From NCBI GenBank assembly GCA_010015675.1, contig ML976981.1, positions 697,601 through 761,600 on the forward strand: a DNA stretch of 64,000 bases. The letters run 5' to 3'. The DNA comes from Byssothecium circinans (taxonomy: Eukaryota > Ascomycota > Dothideomycetes > Pleosporales > Massarinaceae). Below are positions 10,866 through 23,220 of this stretch, piece after piece. Every line of letters begins with the position of its first letter. Position 1 is the stretch's first letter. The notes under the pieces were generated by a model that ran no database searches, was not told the DNA's origin, and was given only the letters and a program-made list of their open reading frames with translations. The position numbers and the translations under genes are program-made.

Positions 10866-11201
10866 TTTTGGTGTCTTTTTAATTTTTAATGTGAGGAAAG
10901 GCGAGTCACGTGATCTATGATCTTTTTTCTCTCTCTGTCTCTCTAAGAACTTCGGGGAGCTCTTACTCTCTATTCCTTTTTGTGAATGAGAGCTCCATAG
11001 CTACTAGCAAGATTGAAAGACTGGGGGAGAAAAGAGAGAGAGGGAGTTAGGGAGTTGAAAGTTCCACAATGTTCTAGCTGTCTGTTGTGCAGCTCTCGTA
11101 TATTCAATTCAGTTCGCTCGCTCTGTACGCTAAAGTGAAAAAGCACTCATTACATTAGGCAATCGTTCATACGACATCGCTTTCCGTCTTTTCAATTCCT
11201 C
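10866..11201. other. intergenic with CT-rich tract
   Basis: After the Pol III T-run there is a CACGTG palindrome at about 10907-10912, a CTCTCT-rich microsatellite around 10927-10945 and a purine-rich counterpart near 11024-11045. The right end is the 3' flank of the minus-strand transporter. No gene was seen. Confidence 0.5.
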
Positions 11202-13137
11202 TCATGATGAACCCCTCCACCGTTTCCAAAACTTCCACCCAACCTTCTCTTCACTCTCCTCAAGCCTCCTGAACCTTCCCTGCGCCTTGCTCCTTCGTCT
11301 CCCGACCCACCCAAACCATATCGCCAACCCCACGACCATAAAAGCCACTACAACCAGCGTCTGCACGGGTTCCGCGAATACAGCGCGGCTTAGTAAGAAT
11401 AAACTGACACAGCAAAAGATAATGGGCGTGGTGATCCACGTCTTGTATGGGCGTTCGAGCTCAGGCTCCTTGACGCGTAGGATGATGAGGCCGAGCACGG
11501 CCAGGAAGTAAAATGTATATCCCGCGACGCCGTAGAAAGTGACCAGAGTGTCAAAGGAGCCGATGAAGACATAGACGGCGGTTAGGGAGGCGTTGAGAAC
11601 CATGGCGGAGATGGGCGTGAAGAAGAATCCCGCATCGGCGTCGGCGAACCAGTCGATGAATTTTCGTGGTATCTTGCTCTTGCTGGAACTGTTGTTTAAG
11701 TTGTGGAGGCGGATAGCGCGGTGGCTTTTCCCCAAGCCAATGGTGCCGAAGATTTCGGGGAGATAGCCTTCTTTTCCCGCGGCGTAGACGAGGCGGCCGG
11801 ATGTGAATGTTGTAGCGTTTAAGGCGCCGAAGCACGATCCGGAGACGAAGAGGGCGAGGATTAAGGAGCCGATGGGGCCAAAGACTTGGTGGCCGAAGGC
11901 TACGGCGACGGTGTTGGAGGATTCGATGAGTGAGGTCGGGAGGACGAGGAAGTAGGAGAGGTTGGCTAGGATGTAGCAGAGGATGACGAGGGGGAGGGAG
12001 GTGTGGATTACGCGGGGGAGATCTTTCGTGGGGTTCTTGAATTCGCCGGTCACGTAGTTCACCTGGTGGTGTTAGTTGAGTAGGAGATAGAGAGAAGACC
12101 TCACGTACATTGTCCCATCCGTCGAAAGCCCACAACCCGGCGTAGAGTGCTACGGCCCAGTTGCTGACGTCCGTTGTTGTTCCTTCAAACCAGCCCTTCT
12201 TCTTCCAGTCATCGTTGGCGGGTCCATTGTAGGAGAAGCCAGTTGCAGCCACCACAATGCCTGTCACCGTGACTCCAAGAAGCGCCGCAAACTTGAGGAT
12301 CATGAAAACGTCTGCACTCCTCGTCCCTAGCTTCGTGGATATACAGTTGAGAAGTGTGACAATAAAAAGACCAGCCAGTCCAACTCCCTTATTCAACCAT
12401 GTACTCGCATCCACGGCGTCTGCGCCAATGATTGCGCGCACGAGATATTCTCCGAAAATAATAGCAATTATGGCCGCCGACCCAGGCTTCAGCACCACAA
12501 CCGCACACCATGTAAATAAAAAGCCGGCCCATTCGCCAAAAATCTTGGAGAGATAGACTTGCGCACCGCCATTCAAAGGGATTGCGCCTCCCAGCTCCGC
12601 ATAGCTCGCTGCGCCCGTCCACGCTAATATGCCCGCAACCAGCCAGACCAGCAAGGAAGCGCCCGGCGATCCAGCATTCCTGTTTACTTGCGATGGCGAC
12701 GAAAAGATGCCGCTTCCTATTATAAGCCCCACCACCAGCGACAGCCCATTAAGGTACGTCAAGCTCTTAATCTTCTCCAGCGAGCCGCCATTAAGCGCAT
12801 TCGAAGGGTCTAACGCAGGATTCGATGGCGCGCCTAACGCAGTATATCCTTGCGCCGTGCTCGATAGGGGGAAGAGGTTGGGCGCAAAGTCGAAAGCGGA
12901 GGAGACGCTGTATGAGCGGTTGTGTCTCGAGGGGCGGTTCTCGTCATGGCCGGCGGGATTGAGTTCTGAAAGGGGGTCTTCGTCGTCGAAAGAGAGTCGC
13001 TGCGAGGACCGCGCGCCAGAGTCTGAGGAGTCTTCCGAGGTGCGCTGCGAGATATGTGAGGAAGAGGCCAGCGAGGCGAGTTCGAGCGAGTCGCGCGTGC
13101 GCGTTGGGGGTGCGATGTTAGAGTAGCGGCCGGCCAT
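11202..13137 (-). CDS. APC-superfamily amino-acid transporter (LAT/MUP1-like)
   Basis: Exons 13137-12109 and 12062-11202 give 629 aa. The 46-nt intron (GTACGT...CACCAG) joins GWDN to VNYVTGEFKNP in phase 0. The ATG at 13137 (MAGRYSNIAPP) is the first in frame. About 120 N-terminal residues are Ser/Asp-rich and cytosolic. About twelve hydrophobic segments follow, beginning YLNGLSLVVGLIIGSGIF, with the GSGIF substrate-binding signature of APC transporters. FALYAG-like (WAVALYAGLWAFDGWDN) and TGEFKNPTKDLPR blocks are typical of L-type transporters and fungal MUP1 relatives. It is probably a plasma-membrane neutral amino-acid uptake system; the substrate cannot be read from sequence. It is divergent from the leucyl-tRNA synthetase gene. 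Confidence 0.88.
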
Positions 13138-13496
13138 GCTATGCGGAGTGAGAGATGAGGCTATCGACAAGAACAAGCCATGGGCGGACGCAGTGTTGCG
13201 ATAAATAAGCGAAAGGATATAGGGTTAGACCTGTTCCCCTATGATATGTGTCTAAAACGTTTGGGAGACGAGTGGTGAATGTTCGCGCGGAGTTGAAACG
13301 AACGGCCAATGTCAAGGCATTTGAATGGATGTCGGTGATGCCCGGTCGAGGACTAGTTTCCCGTTGCCGTGTCAGAGCTTCGGCTCTAAATTATAGCTTG
13401 GCGCGAAGCTTGATGCCTCTTTATGAATTTTACCAACGACATGCTTTTCCCTTTTCCGTCGTTTCCGCAGTCACGACATGCGCATTCGCCCAGGTG
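13138..13496. promoter_or_regulatory. divergent promoter, transporter / mitochondrial LeuRS
   Basis: These 359 bp lie between the two chosen start codons. In-frame ATGs upstream of the LeuRS start (for example near 13329 and 13413) would add residues without improving the mitochondrial presequence, so I place them in the leader. No specific factor site was recognised. Confidence 0.4.
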
Positions 13497-16400
13497 ATGC
13501 GAGGCCTCAGTCTGCACTGTCTAGGCTGGCGGCGCGCCCTAGCATTTCCCGCATTGCCGCCACGACGATGGAGCTCCACGTCAGGACAGCATAGACAGTT
13601 GGATCTAACAGGGCTCACAGCAAAATGGCAAGCAGTGTCGGACCAGCAGAAGTTGACCAAACCGTCACAGACCCAGGGCGATGGCATTGGCAGTGAAAAA
13701 AAGAAGAAAGCGTACATCCTGCCCATGTTCCCGTACCCGTCGGGCGCGCTGCATCTCGGCCACCTACGCGTCTACACCATTTCGGATGTGCTGGCGCGCT
13801 CGAGGCAGATGATGGGACACGACGTCCTGCACCCAATTGGATGGGATGCGTTTGGGCTGCCGGCAGAGAATGCGGCGATTGAGCGCGGCGTGCATCCGGC
13901 CGACTGGACAGCGCGGAACATTGAGGTTATGAAGAAGCAGATGATGGAAATGGGCGGCCGTTGGGACTGGGACAGGGTACGCAATATCCTTTATGGCCGG
14001 CAAAAACGAGGCTAAGATATGTGTGCAGGAATTCCGTACCTGCGACCCCGAATTCTACAAGCACACCCAGCACCTCTTCCTCCTCCTCCACGAACACGGC
14101 CTCGCATACCAAGCCGAATCGCTCGTGAACTGGGATCCCGTCGACCAGACCGTCCTCGCAAACGAGCAGGTGGATGCGAATGGCTGCTCGTGGCGGTCCG
14201 GCGCGAAGGTGGAGAAGAAGATGTTGAGGCAGTGGTTTTTGAGGATCAAGGAATTCCAGAAGCCGCTGCTGGAAGACCTGGATAGTCTGGCTGGACAATG
14301 GCCGGAAAGAGTGCGTGCCATGCAGAAGAATTGGATCGGTTATTCTGTGGGGACTCAACTGCGGTTTGGCATGGAATACACGGACACCGAGCAATTTGAC
14401 CCCGTCGACGTCTACACAACCCGCGCCGACACTTTGCTGGGAGTGCAGTATGTCGCTCTATCACTAAACCATCCTATCGTTCAATCTCTTGCCACCAAGG
14501 ACGATAACTTGAGAAGCTTCTTGGACAGAGCGAAGGACTTCCCACCAGATTCGAAAGAAGGCTACATACTCCCAGGAGTTCAAGCTCAGAACCCACTGTC
14601 AAATCTCATCGAGGATAACAATGTCGCGCAACGAGTACCAGTCTTCGTCGCTCCATACGTACTCGATGACTACGGCTCCGGGGCGGTAATGGGTGTGCCA
14701 GCGCATGATGCTCGAGACTACGCTTTCTGGAAACAGAACCGAGCAGACGAGCCTGTGAGGCATGTCATCTTCACTGAAGTCAAGGATGTTGCTGTCGGCG
14801 ACAGGCCAATACTTGAGAAAGGCTTCTTGCATTCTAGCGACCCTAGATTATCGCGCCTTTCTTCGGACCAAGGTATCGAACACATCGTTGAACTAATTAA
14901 CCAAGCTGGTGGACACGCAAAGCGGACGGAGAACTGGCGGTTGCGGGATTGGCTTGTCAGTCGACAGCGATATTGGGGCACACCCATCCCCATCATACAT
15001 TGCAAATCCTGTGGCCCGGTCCCTGTGCCCAAGAATGATCTCCCAGTCGAGCTCCCTGACCTACCTGCTTCTTACTTCCAAGGACGGACCGGCAACCCTC
15101 TAGCCGAAGATAAGGACTGGAAAAAGACGACGTGTCCCAAATGCCACAGCGCTGCGGAGCGCGAGACAGACACAATGGACACCTTTATGGACTCGTCGTG
15201 GTACTTCTTCCGCTTCCTCGACCCGCACATTCATAACGCGCTCGTACACGCCCAAAAAGCTAACCAGGGGATGCCGGTGGATGTATACGTAGGCGGCGTC
15301 GAACACGCTATTCTGCACCTGCTATACGCTCGTTTTATCACAAAGTTCCTCGCATCGATCTTGGTCTGGCCAAAGGGAGTATTACCCAACAATCTCGGCG
15401 AGCCCTTCAAGCAACTTATAACCCAAGGCATGGTTCACGGAAAGACATACTCAGACCCCACAACGGGCCGCTTCTTGCGTCCGGAAGAGGTTGATCTCAG
15501 TAAGCCATCCTCGCCTGTCATCAAATCAACCTCGGTCGTTCCTAAAGTCAGCTACGAGAAGATGTCTAAGAGCAAGCACAACGGCGTCAACCCTGGAACT
15601 ACAATCGCCACCTACGGCGCCGACGTAACCCGTGCCCATATGCTCTTCCAAGCGCCCGTTAGCGACATCCTCGAATGGGACGAAACAAAAATCACAGGTG
15701 TGCAACGCTGGCTCACGCGCGTCCTGCATCTCTCCGCCGCGGCCTGGTTCCCGAAGAAAGACTTGGACAAATTCCAACCCCCGGCTCCCATCGATTCAGA
15801 CCTCGCTTTTATCCTTGCCGATCTAGTAAAGCAGGGCACGCTGAAGCACAAAAACATCCCAGCACTCCAAATTGACTATTCCCGATGGAAACGCGGCATG
15901 ATCACAAAAGCCATCCTTTCCAACAAGAGCACCTACCTCAGCATCCTCAAACCCATGGACCGAGCCCTTCTCTCCAAGACGCATGAGATAATCGCAAGTG
16001 TGAAGCAAAGCTACACGGAAACATATGCCCTCAACACGGTAATCAGTGACCTCATGACCCTCACCAACGCCATCTGGGACACACCACAGGTCTCAGACTG
16101 TACGCCTATCTTCAAATGGCTCGCCACCGTTCAACTCCTCCGACTCGTCGCGCCCATCGCCCCCGCCGTTGCCGAGGAAGGCTGGCACATTCTCATCTCC
16201 AAGACGAACAAACGTGTCGAAAATATGACAAGCCACCCTCTCCGCCACATCCGTATTGATTCAGGACCCTCGGTCTTCGATTTGGGATTCCCGGTTTCAG
16301 ACCCCGAACTCATCCGCTTCTGTACGCAAACCATGACCTGCGTCGTCCAGTGGGACGGGAAAAGGAAATTCGAAGCGGAGATCTTGAACCCCGTTCATTT

Positions 16401-17043
16401 GACCGCCAATGCAGGGTTGGAGTCCCAACGGCAATCCTCGAGATCTAGTGAGAAAGCCACCGACGAGTTGAAGACGTGGGTTCTGGGGGAGGTGATGAAG
16501 ACGGAGGAGGGGAAGAAGTGGATGGGGCAGGGCGAGGAGAGTGGAGAAGGCGGGGAGAGAGTTGGCATGGGCGCAATTTGGAAAGCGGCGGGGAGCTTGG
16601 ATGCTCATCCTATACTCCCCGGCGTGCCGAAACTTTGGAATGTCATTGTGGCTAAGGGGGGGCAAATTATCAATCTCGTCACACCTAAGATGACACCGCC
16701 GAAGCCGAAGCTGGAATCTGAGGCGGAGGCGGAAGTTGAGCAGGTGGCATCGCCTCCGCCGGCTAAAGCGGAGGAAACTAAACAGGAACTCGTCAGCAGC
16801 ATCAGGGAGGAAGACTTGGACCTGGAGTTTAGTGTTGATGAGTATGGTAGGATCACCACAACGGGCGGGGAGGAAGAGCCGTTGGAGGAGTTGAATAAGA
16901 GAGGGGATGGCAGTGAGGCTGCGAGTAAGGAGAGGCACGAGAAGCCAAATTGGCAACTAAAGATAGAGAGGAAAAAGCAGAAGGAACGGGAGAAGAAGAG
17001 AGTGGGGCCCAAGCCGCATTGGTCGGGGAGGAATTCGAGGTAG
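13497..17043 (+). CDS. NAM2: leucyl-tRNA synthetase, mitochondrial
   Basis: This class I synthetase charges mitochondrial tRNA-Leu. Exons 13497-13976 and 14029-17043 (52-nt intron, WDR joined to [10 protein letters not shown] in phase 0) give 1164 aa. The chosen ATG begins [18 protein letters not shown], a good mitochondrial presequence. The HIGH motif appears as HLGH (86-89) after [10 protein letters not shown], and KMSKS is at 671-675. The CP1 editing domain shows [12 protein letters not shown] and [16 protein letters not shown]. The last 120 or so residues are an unusual charged extension, rich in Glu, Lys and Pro and ending in a [18 protein letters not shown] basic stretch. In some ascomycetes this enzyme also helps splice group I introns; whether this one does is unknown. 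Confidence 0.95.
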
Positions 17044-17231
17044 TTGCTTTTTTTTCGGGACGAGGTGAGAGGAAGTGTACTTATATTGTAGTTGTATTTG
17101 TGTATTTGTGCATAGATGGGTTTGTAGATTAGGATTAGCTATAGTACTTTGTATTATACAGGCCTTCGTAATATACACTACATCTCCCAGTTCCTACATA
17201 CATAGTCTCATCCTCATCCATATCCACCCCA

Positions 17232-18358
17232 TCACCGTCTCATCCGTGGCCTCAACCTCAAACCCCCCTCCTCCTCCCTATCCCTCCTCAACTGCCCCTC
17301 TACCACCCTCCCCAAATCCACGCCATCCCTCCCCACCCCTCCCCGAAACAACTCCCCAATAACCCTCCCCCCAACAACCGTCTCGCCAACCACTCCCTCC
17401 ACCTCTCCCGGCCCCACACGCCCATACCACACCCCGCACCCCTTCAGCTTATTCCCCTCCATCGTCGGCGGAATATACACAATTACATTCCCCGCATACT
17501 TATGCCCGCCTACATGACTTATCAACCCCACCTCCGCATCTATACCTCTCCGCTCAAACTCCTTCGCGAACCCGTCACGAAGTATGGGGCCCAGCACACC
17601 GCAGCGTTTATCCCGCGCGGCGTGCCCGCAGATGAGAACGACAGGGCGCGTGATGGGTTCTGCGGCTGGGAGCGTGGAAGCGAGGGATTCGTCGCGGGTG
17701 AGTTTCGCTTTTTGCGCGGCGGGGAGGGCGGCGTGCATGGGGTGTAATTTGTGGGGTTTTAGGTACGCGGAGGCGAAGTGCGAGAATGCAGTGCGGGTGT
17801 AGGGGAGGGAGGGGATGCGGGCGAAGGATGGGAAGAGGAGGGCTGTTGTTGTGTTTTGTTTTTTACTGGGGGGGAGGGAGGAGGCGGTTAGGAGGATGTT
17901 GGTGAAGGGCTGTTTTTGCGTTGAGGTTAGCTTATTTCTAGAAGGTGCAGAAGGTGTGGAGATGAGGGGGATGGGATGGAAAAGCGAAAAGCGAATGGAA
18001 TGTGGAACAAACAAACATCAAAAGCCTCACCTCCCCTCCCTATTATGCCTTTCAATCCTCTTATAAAGTCTCCTGTATCGCCCGGTTCGTCTTCGATTCG
18101 ACTACTCCAGTCGTCTTTGCCTGTACAGAGGACGACTTGCTCGGCGTAGGGTGTCATTGTGTTCAACAGCGGTGTTTTGCGATCGATGTCGAGATCCGGC
18201 GGCATTGGCGCGCAGGCGCATGTTGGTGAGGGGCAGGTGGGTGTGTATGGGATCGGTGCTGGTGACGGTGCTTGGGTTTGGCGGAGGGGAGGGGATGTCG
18301 TGAAGCGGCGGAGCGTGCGTGTGTATGGTGAGGTACGGAGATGTCTGGTGAGTGACAT
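17232..18358 (-). CDS. AIM32: sucrase/ferredoxin-like protein, AIM32-like
   Basis: Exons 18358-18017 and 17909-17232 give 339 aa. The 107-nt intron has an atypical GTTTGT donor and a GCTAAC branch with a CAG acceptor; it joins GGEAFD to PFTNILLTASS in phase 0. A more canonical GTGAGG donor 12 nt upstream breaks the frame. The N-terminus (MSLTRHLRTSPYTRTLRRFTT) looks mitochondrial and is followed by Cys-rich TCPSPTCACAP. The C-terminal thioredoxin-like ferredoxin domain has the VLICGHAARDKRCG block and HVGGHKYAGNVIVY, with Cys and His positions that hold a [2Fe-2S] cluster in relatives. Yeast Aim32 is a mitochondrial redox protein; the same role here is inference. It is convergent with LeuRS. 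Confidence 0.88.
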
Positions 18359-19225
18359 ACTGGGGGGATGCGAGTAGGAAGAAGCGAGGGACGTTGTAGG
18401 AGGTATTGGTAGAGGTGTAACATTTATTTCAGATGACGTCGGAATGGTTCCGTAGCTTAGTCTGATGCGGACGGAGATAGCGGAGAAGTGAAATGTCCGC
18501 GTCCGGTTCCCGCCATTGTGAGAGAACTCGACATCTCACCTCAGTTACACGTGCCATTTGTTACCTCACTTCTCAGGCCGAAAGATGCCGATGATTTGAA
18601 GGTGGAATTGCAGATGTTCACTCAGCGTCAGGGTTGTGAAGTCCCATATTGTGAAGACGTTCAATAGCTTACAATCAATTTAATGTTAGTGACTATCATC
18701 CTCATCGCTCAAGCATCTGTCATACAAGAAGCAAGAATAGTGCGGCAACACCGTCAGATTACACAATTTCTTTTCAAATATCTGTTCGGTCTGGAAGAGG
18801 CATATGATGCAAGTCGATCCTTCCGAGCGTATTTCTAGGCATCCTTCCACCCGCAACCCCATCCGCACTCTTCCTAGATACATAACTATCGACAGACTCA
18901 AGCTCGTATACCAATGATGAATACTACCAGAGTGTGCGGGGAATGCTCATTCCTCTCTCTAAAACTTCGTTTAGGGGTAGTAGTATTAGCCGGCTAAAAG
19001 AGGACTCGTCCCAAACATTTAGATGAATTAATCCCAGCACAAACGAGCCACAATTAATCTATATGCAAGGAACCTCCGTAATACCCAACTTCCACCGGTC
19101 CAATCCCACAGCCATGGCAAGCATACATATAGCTGCCACCTCTCTCCGAAGCTTTGGATCCCAGTGCCGTTCCCCCAAAGACCCACAGTTCAGCCTCCAA
19201 GGTCCACCATACCTAGCACCTCACG
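18359..19225. other. intergenic between AIM32-like and lactonase genes
   Basis: This is the 5' flank of two outward-facing genes. Only short frames occur and no RNA gene was recognised. The sequence around 18690-18900 has an open minus frame without domain similarity. Confidence 0.5.
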
Positions 19226-20374
19226 ATGTACCGCTCTGTGTGCGCCCTCCTAAGTCTCGCACCCTCAACTTTCGCAGTGAAGTTGCTGGCATCCCACTAC
19301 ACAGGCGGCATCTACACCCTAGACTTTACCAACAACACCCTCACCAACAAATCCAAAGTCGAAGGCTGCGGCCGCCTCCCCGGCTGGCTCGAATACTACC
19401 CCTCCGCTAGCGTAGTGTACTGTTTCGACGAGTCCTGGTACGGTAGCGGCTACATCGCGTCCTACAACATCAGCACCGACGGATCCCTTAAACTATTCCA
19501 GCAAGCGCCCACAACCGGCAACGATGTCCACGGCCTCTTATATGGCGGCGCAGATGGCAAGGGCTTTGTAGCCACAGCACAGTACTCGCCGTCCACGATA
19601 ACAACGTACAAACTACCCCTGACGGCCTCGTCAAAGCCGCTACAATTGGAAAAATTCACATTGAGCAAACCAGGTCCGAATCCGCGTCAAGATGTCCCAC
19701 ATCCGCATGAAACGCTGCTCGATCCCACGGGGAAATTCATCCTCGTGCCTGATCTAGGCGCCGATTTGATCAGGATCTTCAGCATCGATGCTGCTTCAGG
19801 GAAGCTGACGGCGTGCGGAAACGGCCAGGCGAATCCGGGTGATGGGCCCAGACACGGGAAGTTCTTCAACTCGACGAGTAACGGTTCGATCCTGTATACG
19901 CTCAACGAGCTGGGCAATTCGGTCTCTGCATGGACAGTCAGCTACGGAGCATCCTGCATCTCTCTCAAACTCACACAGACGGAATCTACGTACAAAGTCG
20001 GCGCGAGGCCAGGTCCCACGACAAAAGCCGCGGAGGTCCGTGTGCACGACAACTTCCTTTATGCTGCGAATCGCGCGGATCAGACGTTCGGCGCACAGCA
20101 GGATTCCATTGCGACGTATAGTATTGACCCGGCGACGGGCAAGTTGGCGTGGATTGAGGCGGCGAATGCGCATGCGTATTATCCAAGAACTTTTCAGATT
20201 AATAAGAAGGGGGACCTTGTGGCGGTTGGGGGACAGACGTCGAGTAATGTTGCTATTCTGAAGCGGGATGCCCGGAGTGGGAAGTTGGGAGATGTTGTCG
20301 CTAGTTTGGTGGTAGCGACGCCGGGGAAAGCGGGGGAGGAGGATGGATTGAGTGCTGTTGTTTGGCTTGAGTAG
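19226..20374 (+). CDS. secreted lactonase-family seven-bladed beta-propeller
   Basis: This is an intron-less gene of 382 aa. The N-terminus MYRSVCALLSLAPSTFA is a likely signal peptide. The body has repeated propeller-blade patterns of the 6-phosphogluconolactonase / carboxy-cis,cis-muconate cyclase family: GGIYTLDF, PHPHETLLDPTGKFILVPDLGADLIRIF, DGPRHGKFF, NFLYAANRADQTFG and PRTFQINKKGDLVAVG. Conserved His and Glu in the PHPHE segment match the family's putative active site. Several Asn-x-Ser/Thr sequons (NNTL, NKSK, NISTD, NSTSN) fit secretion. Relatives act on lactones or muconates; the substrate here is unknown. Confidence 0.85.
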   Translation: MYRSVCALLSLAPSTFAVKLLASHYTGGIYTLDFTNNTLTNKSKVEGCGRLPGWLEYYPSASVVYCFDESWYGSGYIASYNISTDGSLKLFQQAPTTGNDVHGLLYGGADGKGFVATAQYSPSTITTYKLPLTASSKPLQLEKFTLSKPGPNPRQDVPHPHETLLDPTGKFILVPDLGADLIRIFSIDAASGKLTACGNGQANPGDGPRHGKFFNSTSNGSILYTLNELGNSVSAWTVSYGASCISLKLTQTESTYKVGARPGPTTKAAEVRVHDNFLYAANRADQTFGAQQDSIATYSIDPATGKLAWIEAANAHAYYPRTFQINKKGDLVAVGGQTSSNVAILKRDARSGKLGDVVASLVVATPGKAGEEDGLSAVVWLE

Positions 20375-20505
20375 AGGTTCGTGGGAGTGGGAAGCGTACT
20401 TTCTTCAAAGAATATAGTCTATGATATCTAGCTCAATTCGTTCGATGACACACTCACAATTCCACTGTTCACGGAAAACCAAGGGTCTGACTCCGAAATC
20501 TCTCC
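20375..20505. other. convergent intergenic gap
   Basis: This short spacer lies between the stop codons of the lactonase and the NmrA-like gene and should contain both 3' untranslated regions. Confidence 0.5.
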
Positions 20506-21710
20506 TCACAGCAGCTCCTTAAACCCCTCAAGCACAGCCTTGAACCCATGAACCTCCTCCTTCTTAATCCCCAGCTCCTGCATGCCAGCAAGTGGCATCC
20601 CCACCGTCCAGTCAGTGACCTGCTCGCCAAACACAAACTGGCTCCCAATCTCCTCTCCCCAAACGCCCCAAATACGAGCAAAGTCCTCAACGCTAATTTG
20701 CACAAACACGCCCTGGCGGCCACTGACTTCAGACCAAATCTTGAGCATTTCGCCGTAAGTGAGGGTTTCAGGAGCGACTGTGGCGTATTTCCCCTTGGAG
20801 ACGGATGGGTTAGCGAGGATTTGCCGGACCCAGACGCCGGTGGTTTGGGTCAGGTCTCCGGCGACGGGGATGCTGGCGTCGGGGAAGGTGGGGAGGAGAT
20901 ACAAGTATTTGCCGTATGAGCCAGGCTGTTGTGTAGGATTAGCATCCTCATCTTCTTGAGTTGAGCCAAGCTATGTACATACCACTTTAACGGGCTTTAA
21001 CATGGGGAAGAAGACCATGTTGCTTGGATAGAAACCAACAATCAAAAACGTGGTTTTCTTGGCCAGCTCGGGCAGGTCACTGCGAATCTTCTCGTCCACT
21101 TCGGCCTTGTAGTCGAAGTGCGGGACTGGGTGCTTTCCGTTGCTGATCTTCTTGGCGTGGGGGAGAGTGGACCAGATATAGTGTTCCAAAGTGGTGGTCT
21201 TGGAGGCGGCACGCGCGAGGTTTAGGCCTTGCTTAGCTTCGAGCTCGCCGGCTTCGTTGCGGGATCTGCCCGTGGAGAGGAGCTCCCCATAGTCTGGTCG
21301 GGAGGGTTGGTAGGTGCGGGATGGAAAGGAGGGGATTGGGGAGATAAAGTGTGGGAGGGCATACTGGTTACGGCGAAGATAGCGTGGGCGCCCTAGGTGG
21401 TGTTAGTTTCCGTTCCATTGGCGATGGCAGCGCTATACTGAATGAATGGTTGAGAGTGCCACCCAGCTTTCGTGCGGGGGTACTAAGAAGAGGGGAAACA
21501 TACCTCAAAAGCCTTCAACAAAGAAGACTCGTCATCGAAGTTTGCAGAGGCGACTTCAGCACCACGTTTGGCAAGATCTTTGGCCTTGTCACTCTCAACA
21601 TTACGCGTAATGACACGGACTTTCCATCCCGGAGTCTGGAGGAAGATGTTGGCTACACCCCCACCCTGTGCGCCAGTGCCTCCCGTGACAGCGATGATCT
21701 TCCCAGACAT
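20506..21710 (-). CDS. NmrA-like NAD(P)-binding Rossmann protein
   Basis: Four exons give 321 aa: 21710-21504, 21392-21365 (only 28 nt), 21293-20983 and 20925-20506. All introns are GT-AG (111, 71 and 57 nt) and phases agree, joining LLKAFE, GAHAIFAVTNYGE and LKPVKVPGSYGKY. The N-terminal VTGGTGAQGGGVA is the dinucleotide-binding GxxGxxG loop, followed by VRVITRN at the second strand, where NmrA-type proteins discriminate NADP from NAD. FAVTNY and YIWSTLPHAKK correspond to later NmrA-family strands. The catalytic Tyr-x3-Lys of true short-chain dehydrogenases is not apparent, so it may be a redox sensor or isoflavone-reductase-like enzyme rather than a dehydrogenase. Confidence 0.85.
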
Positions 21711-23220
21711 GCTGGAGTGGACGCTAACTCTTGAAAGTATTGGATTGTCAGATAATAGTATGAGTCTCAATGGAATGAGAATGAAGTGGAGTGGCGATAT
21801 GAAAGCTCTAAGGCTCGGGAGATGCCTCATCTATAAACAAATACTCTCCCCCCCGCTATCATTCTTTCGGCTGCTCCACTATCCACCTCCGGCGTATGCT
21901 TGTTTCTTTAGCTTCGCCATATGCAGTCGTACACATACCTAGTGTGCTAATTAATTGGGCTCTTCAGAGAAGAAGGATGCATTTGCTGCACGGGATACCG
22001 TATTGGCCGCCCCACAGCATTAGCTGAGGGCTTGGGGAGCTGAAGATTTGTCAGCTTGCAGATTGAAACCATGGGGTAATTGATGTTGATGTAGTCTTGG
22101 AATTATTCGTCAAGTATTCGTTGAGTTCGTAATTTTTCAGGCATGGCTCGAGTGCGAAGCTGGATGCTGTTTGTCATTCGAAAGCTGTAGCATCCGTGCC
22201 CGGGAATTAGAAGAACGGCGAAAGGTAAGTAGGCTCTAACTTACGCGAGCGGCAGCCTTACCAGATCGGCTTAGCGTCTCTTCCGCATGGATTGCTACCT
22301 AATATGAGAACGCAACTCAGGTACCACGTACGAAACCAGCCAATAGACACGAATGTACTCAATCGTTTCTCACACACTCTCCCCGTCTCTACCATTGATT
22401 CTTCTCAATAATGTGTTTATCCCCACTAAAGTACCTTTAGTACCCGTCCCGGTCCTTCATTCGCCAAAGGCACATCCTCTCCTTCATTCGAGAAAAGCTC
22501 GTCGGACATTTGCGCACAGCCCCCAAATATCAGAAGCAAGAACCATAACCAGCGACACGTTCCATCCTTCACATGTTGAGACTACACAGTCATTGCCTTC
22601 CATGGGATGAGGCGATCTCGAATGGTGCCTCGAGATCTTCTTCCTCACGGACGATGAAGAACGATGAGAGGCAATTGACCTTCTGATGCTCGAACGATGA
22701 GCGTGCGGTGATATTTCTGAAAAGAGTGACTAATTGTTACGAGTTACAGTAGGATAGCATACGATTCAGCGGGCTCTGAAGATCTTGGTGAAATTTTTCG
22801 ATTTCTACACGCTCAAAATGGCTGCGCTATTTCTTTCACGAGGTGCCTACATGTAAGGTACCGGAAACCTTTCTGATACTGCTAAGCCATGTAACACGCC
22901 TAATCGCCTTGAATTCATATGCAGTACAATCTTACAATCCAGCAACCTCTCGGCCAATAACGCAAAAGGACATCTCTAATCTACCTATAGCATGCTTTTC
23001 CGAGCCCTCGACCTCTCAATTCGTACCCGTTCAAGAAGGCTTATGAGAAGTAATCCCCGCAATACTAAGCCCCCACAAAACGATAGCTACGAGGAAGACA
23101 ACACAAGCACCTCTTCACTAAACAGGAAGTCCGCTTTACGATCTCGATTTCTTAAATAAACAACCACCACCATGCATCCCGCCTCCCCTCCTCACACACG
23201 AACGGCCAGCGACCGCAGTC
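21711..23220. other. intergenic, no supportable gene
   Basis: About 1.5 kb lies between outward-facing genes. Short open frames at 22353-22610 and 22843-23046 (plus) have no recognisable domain and no splice partners. TAAATAAA-type AT boxes occur near 23150, shortly upstream of the GH5 gene. Confidence 0.5.

Noticed and set aside
22353..23046. Two short plus-strand frames upstream of the GH5 gene
   Set aside because: Featureless, no homology recognised, and too short to accept in a 1.5-kb intergenic region.
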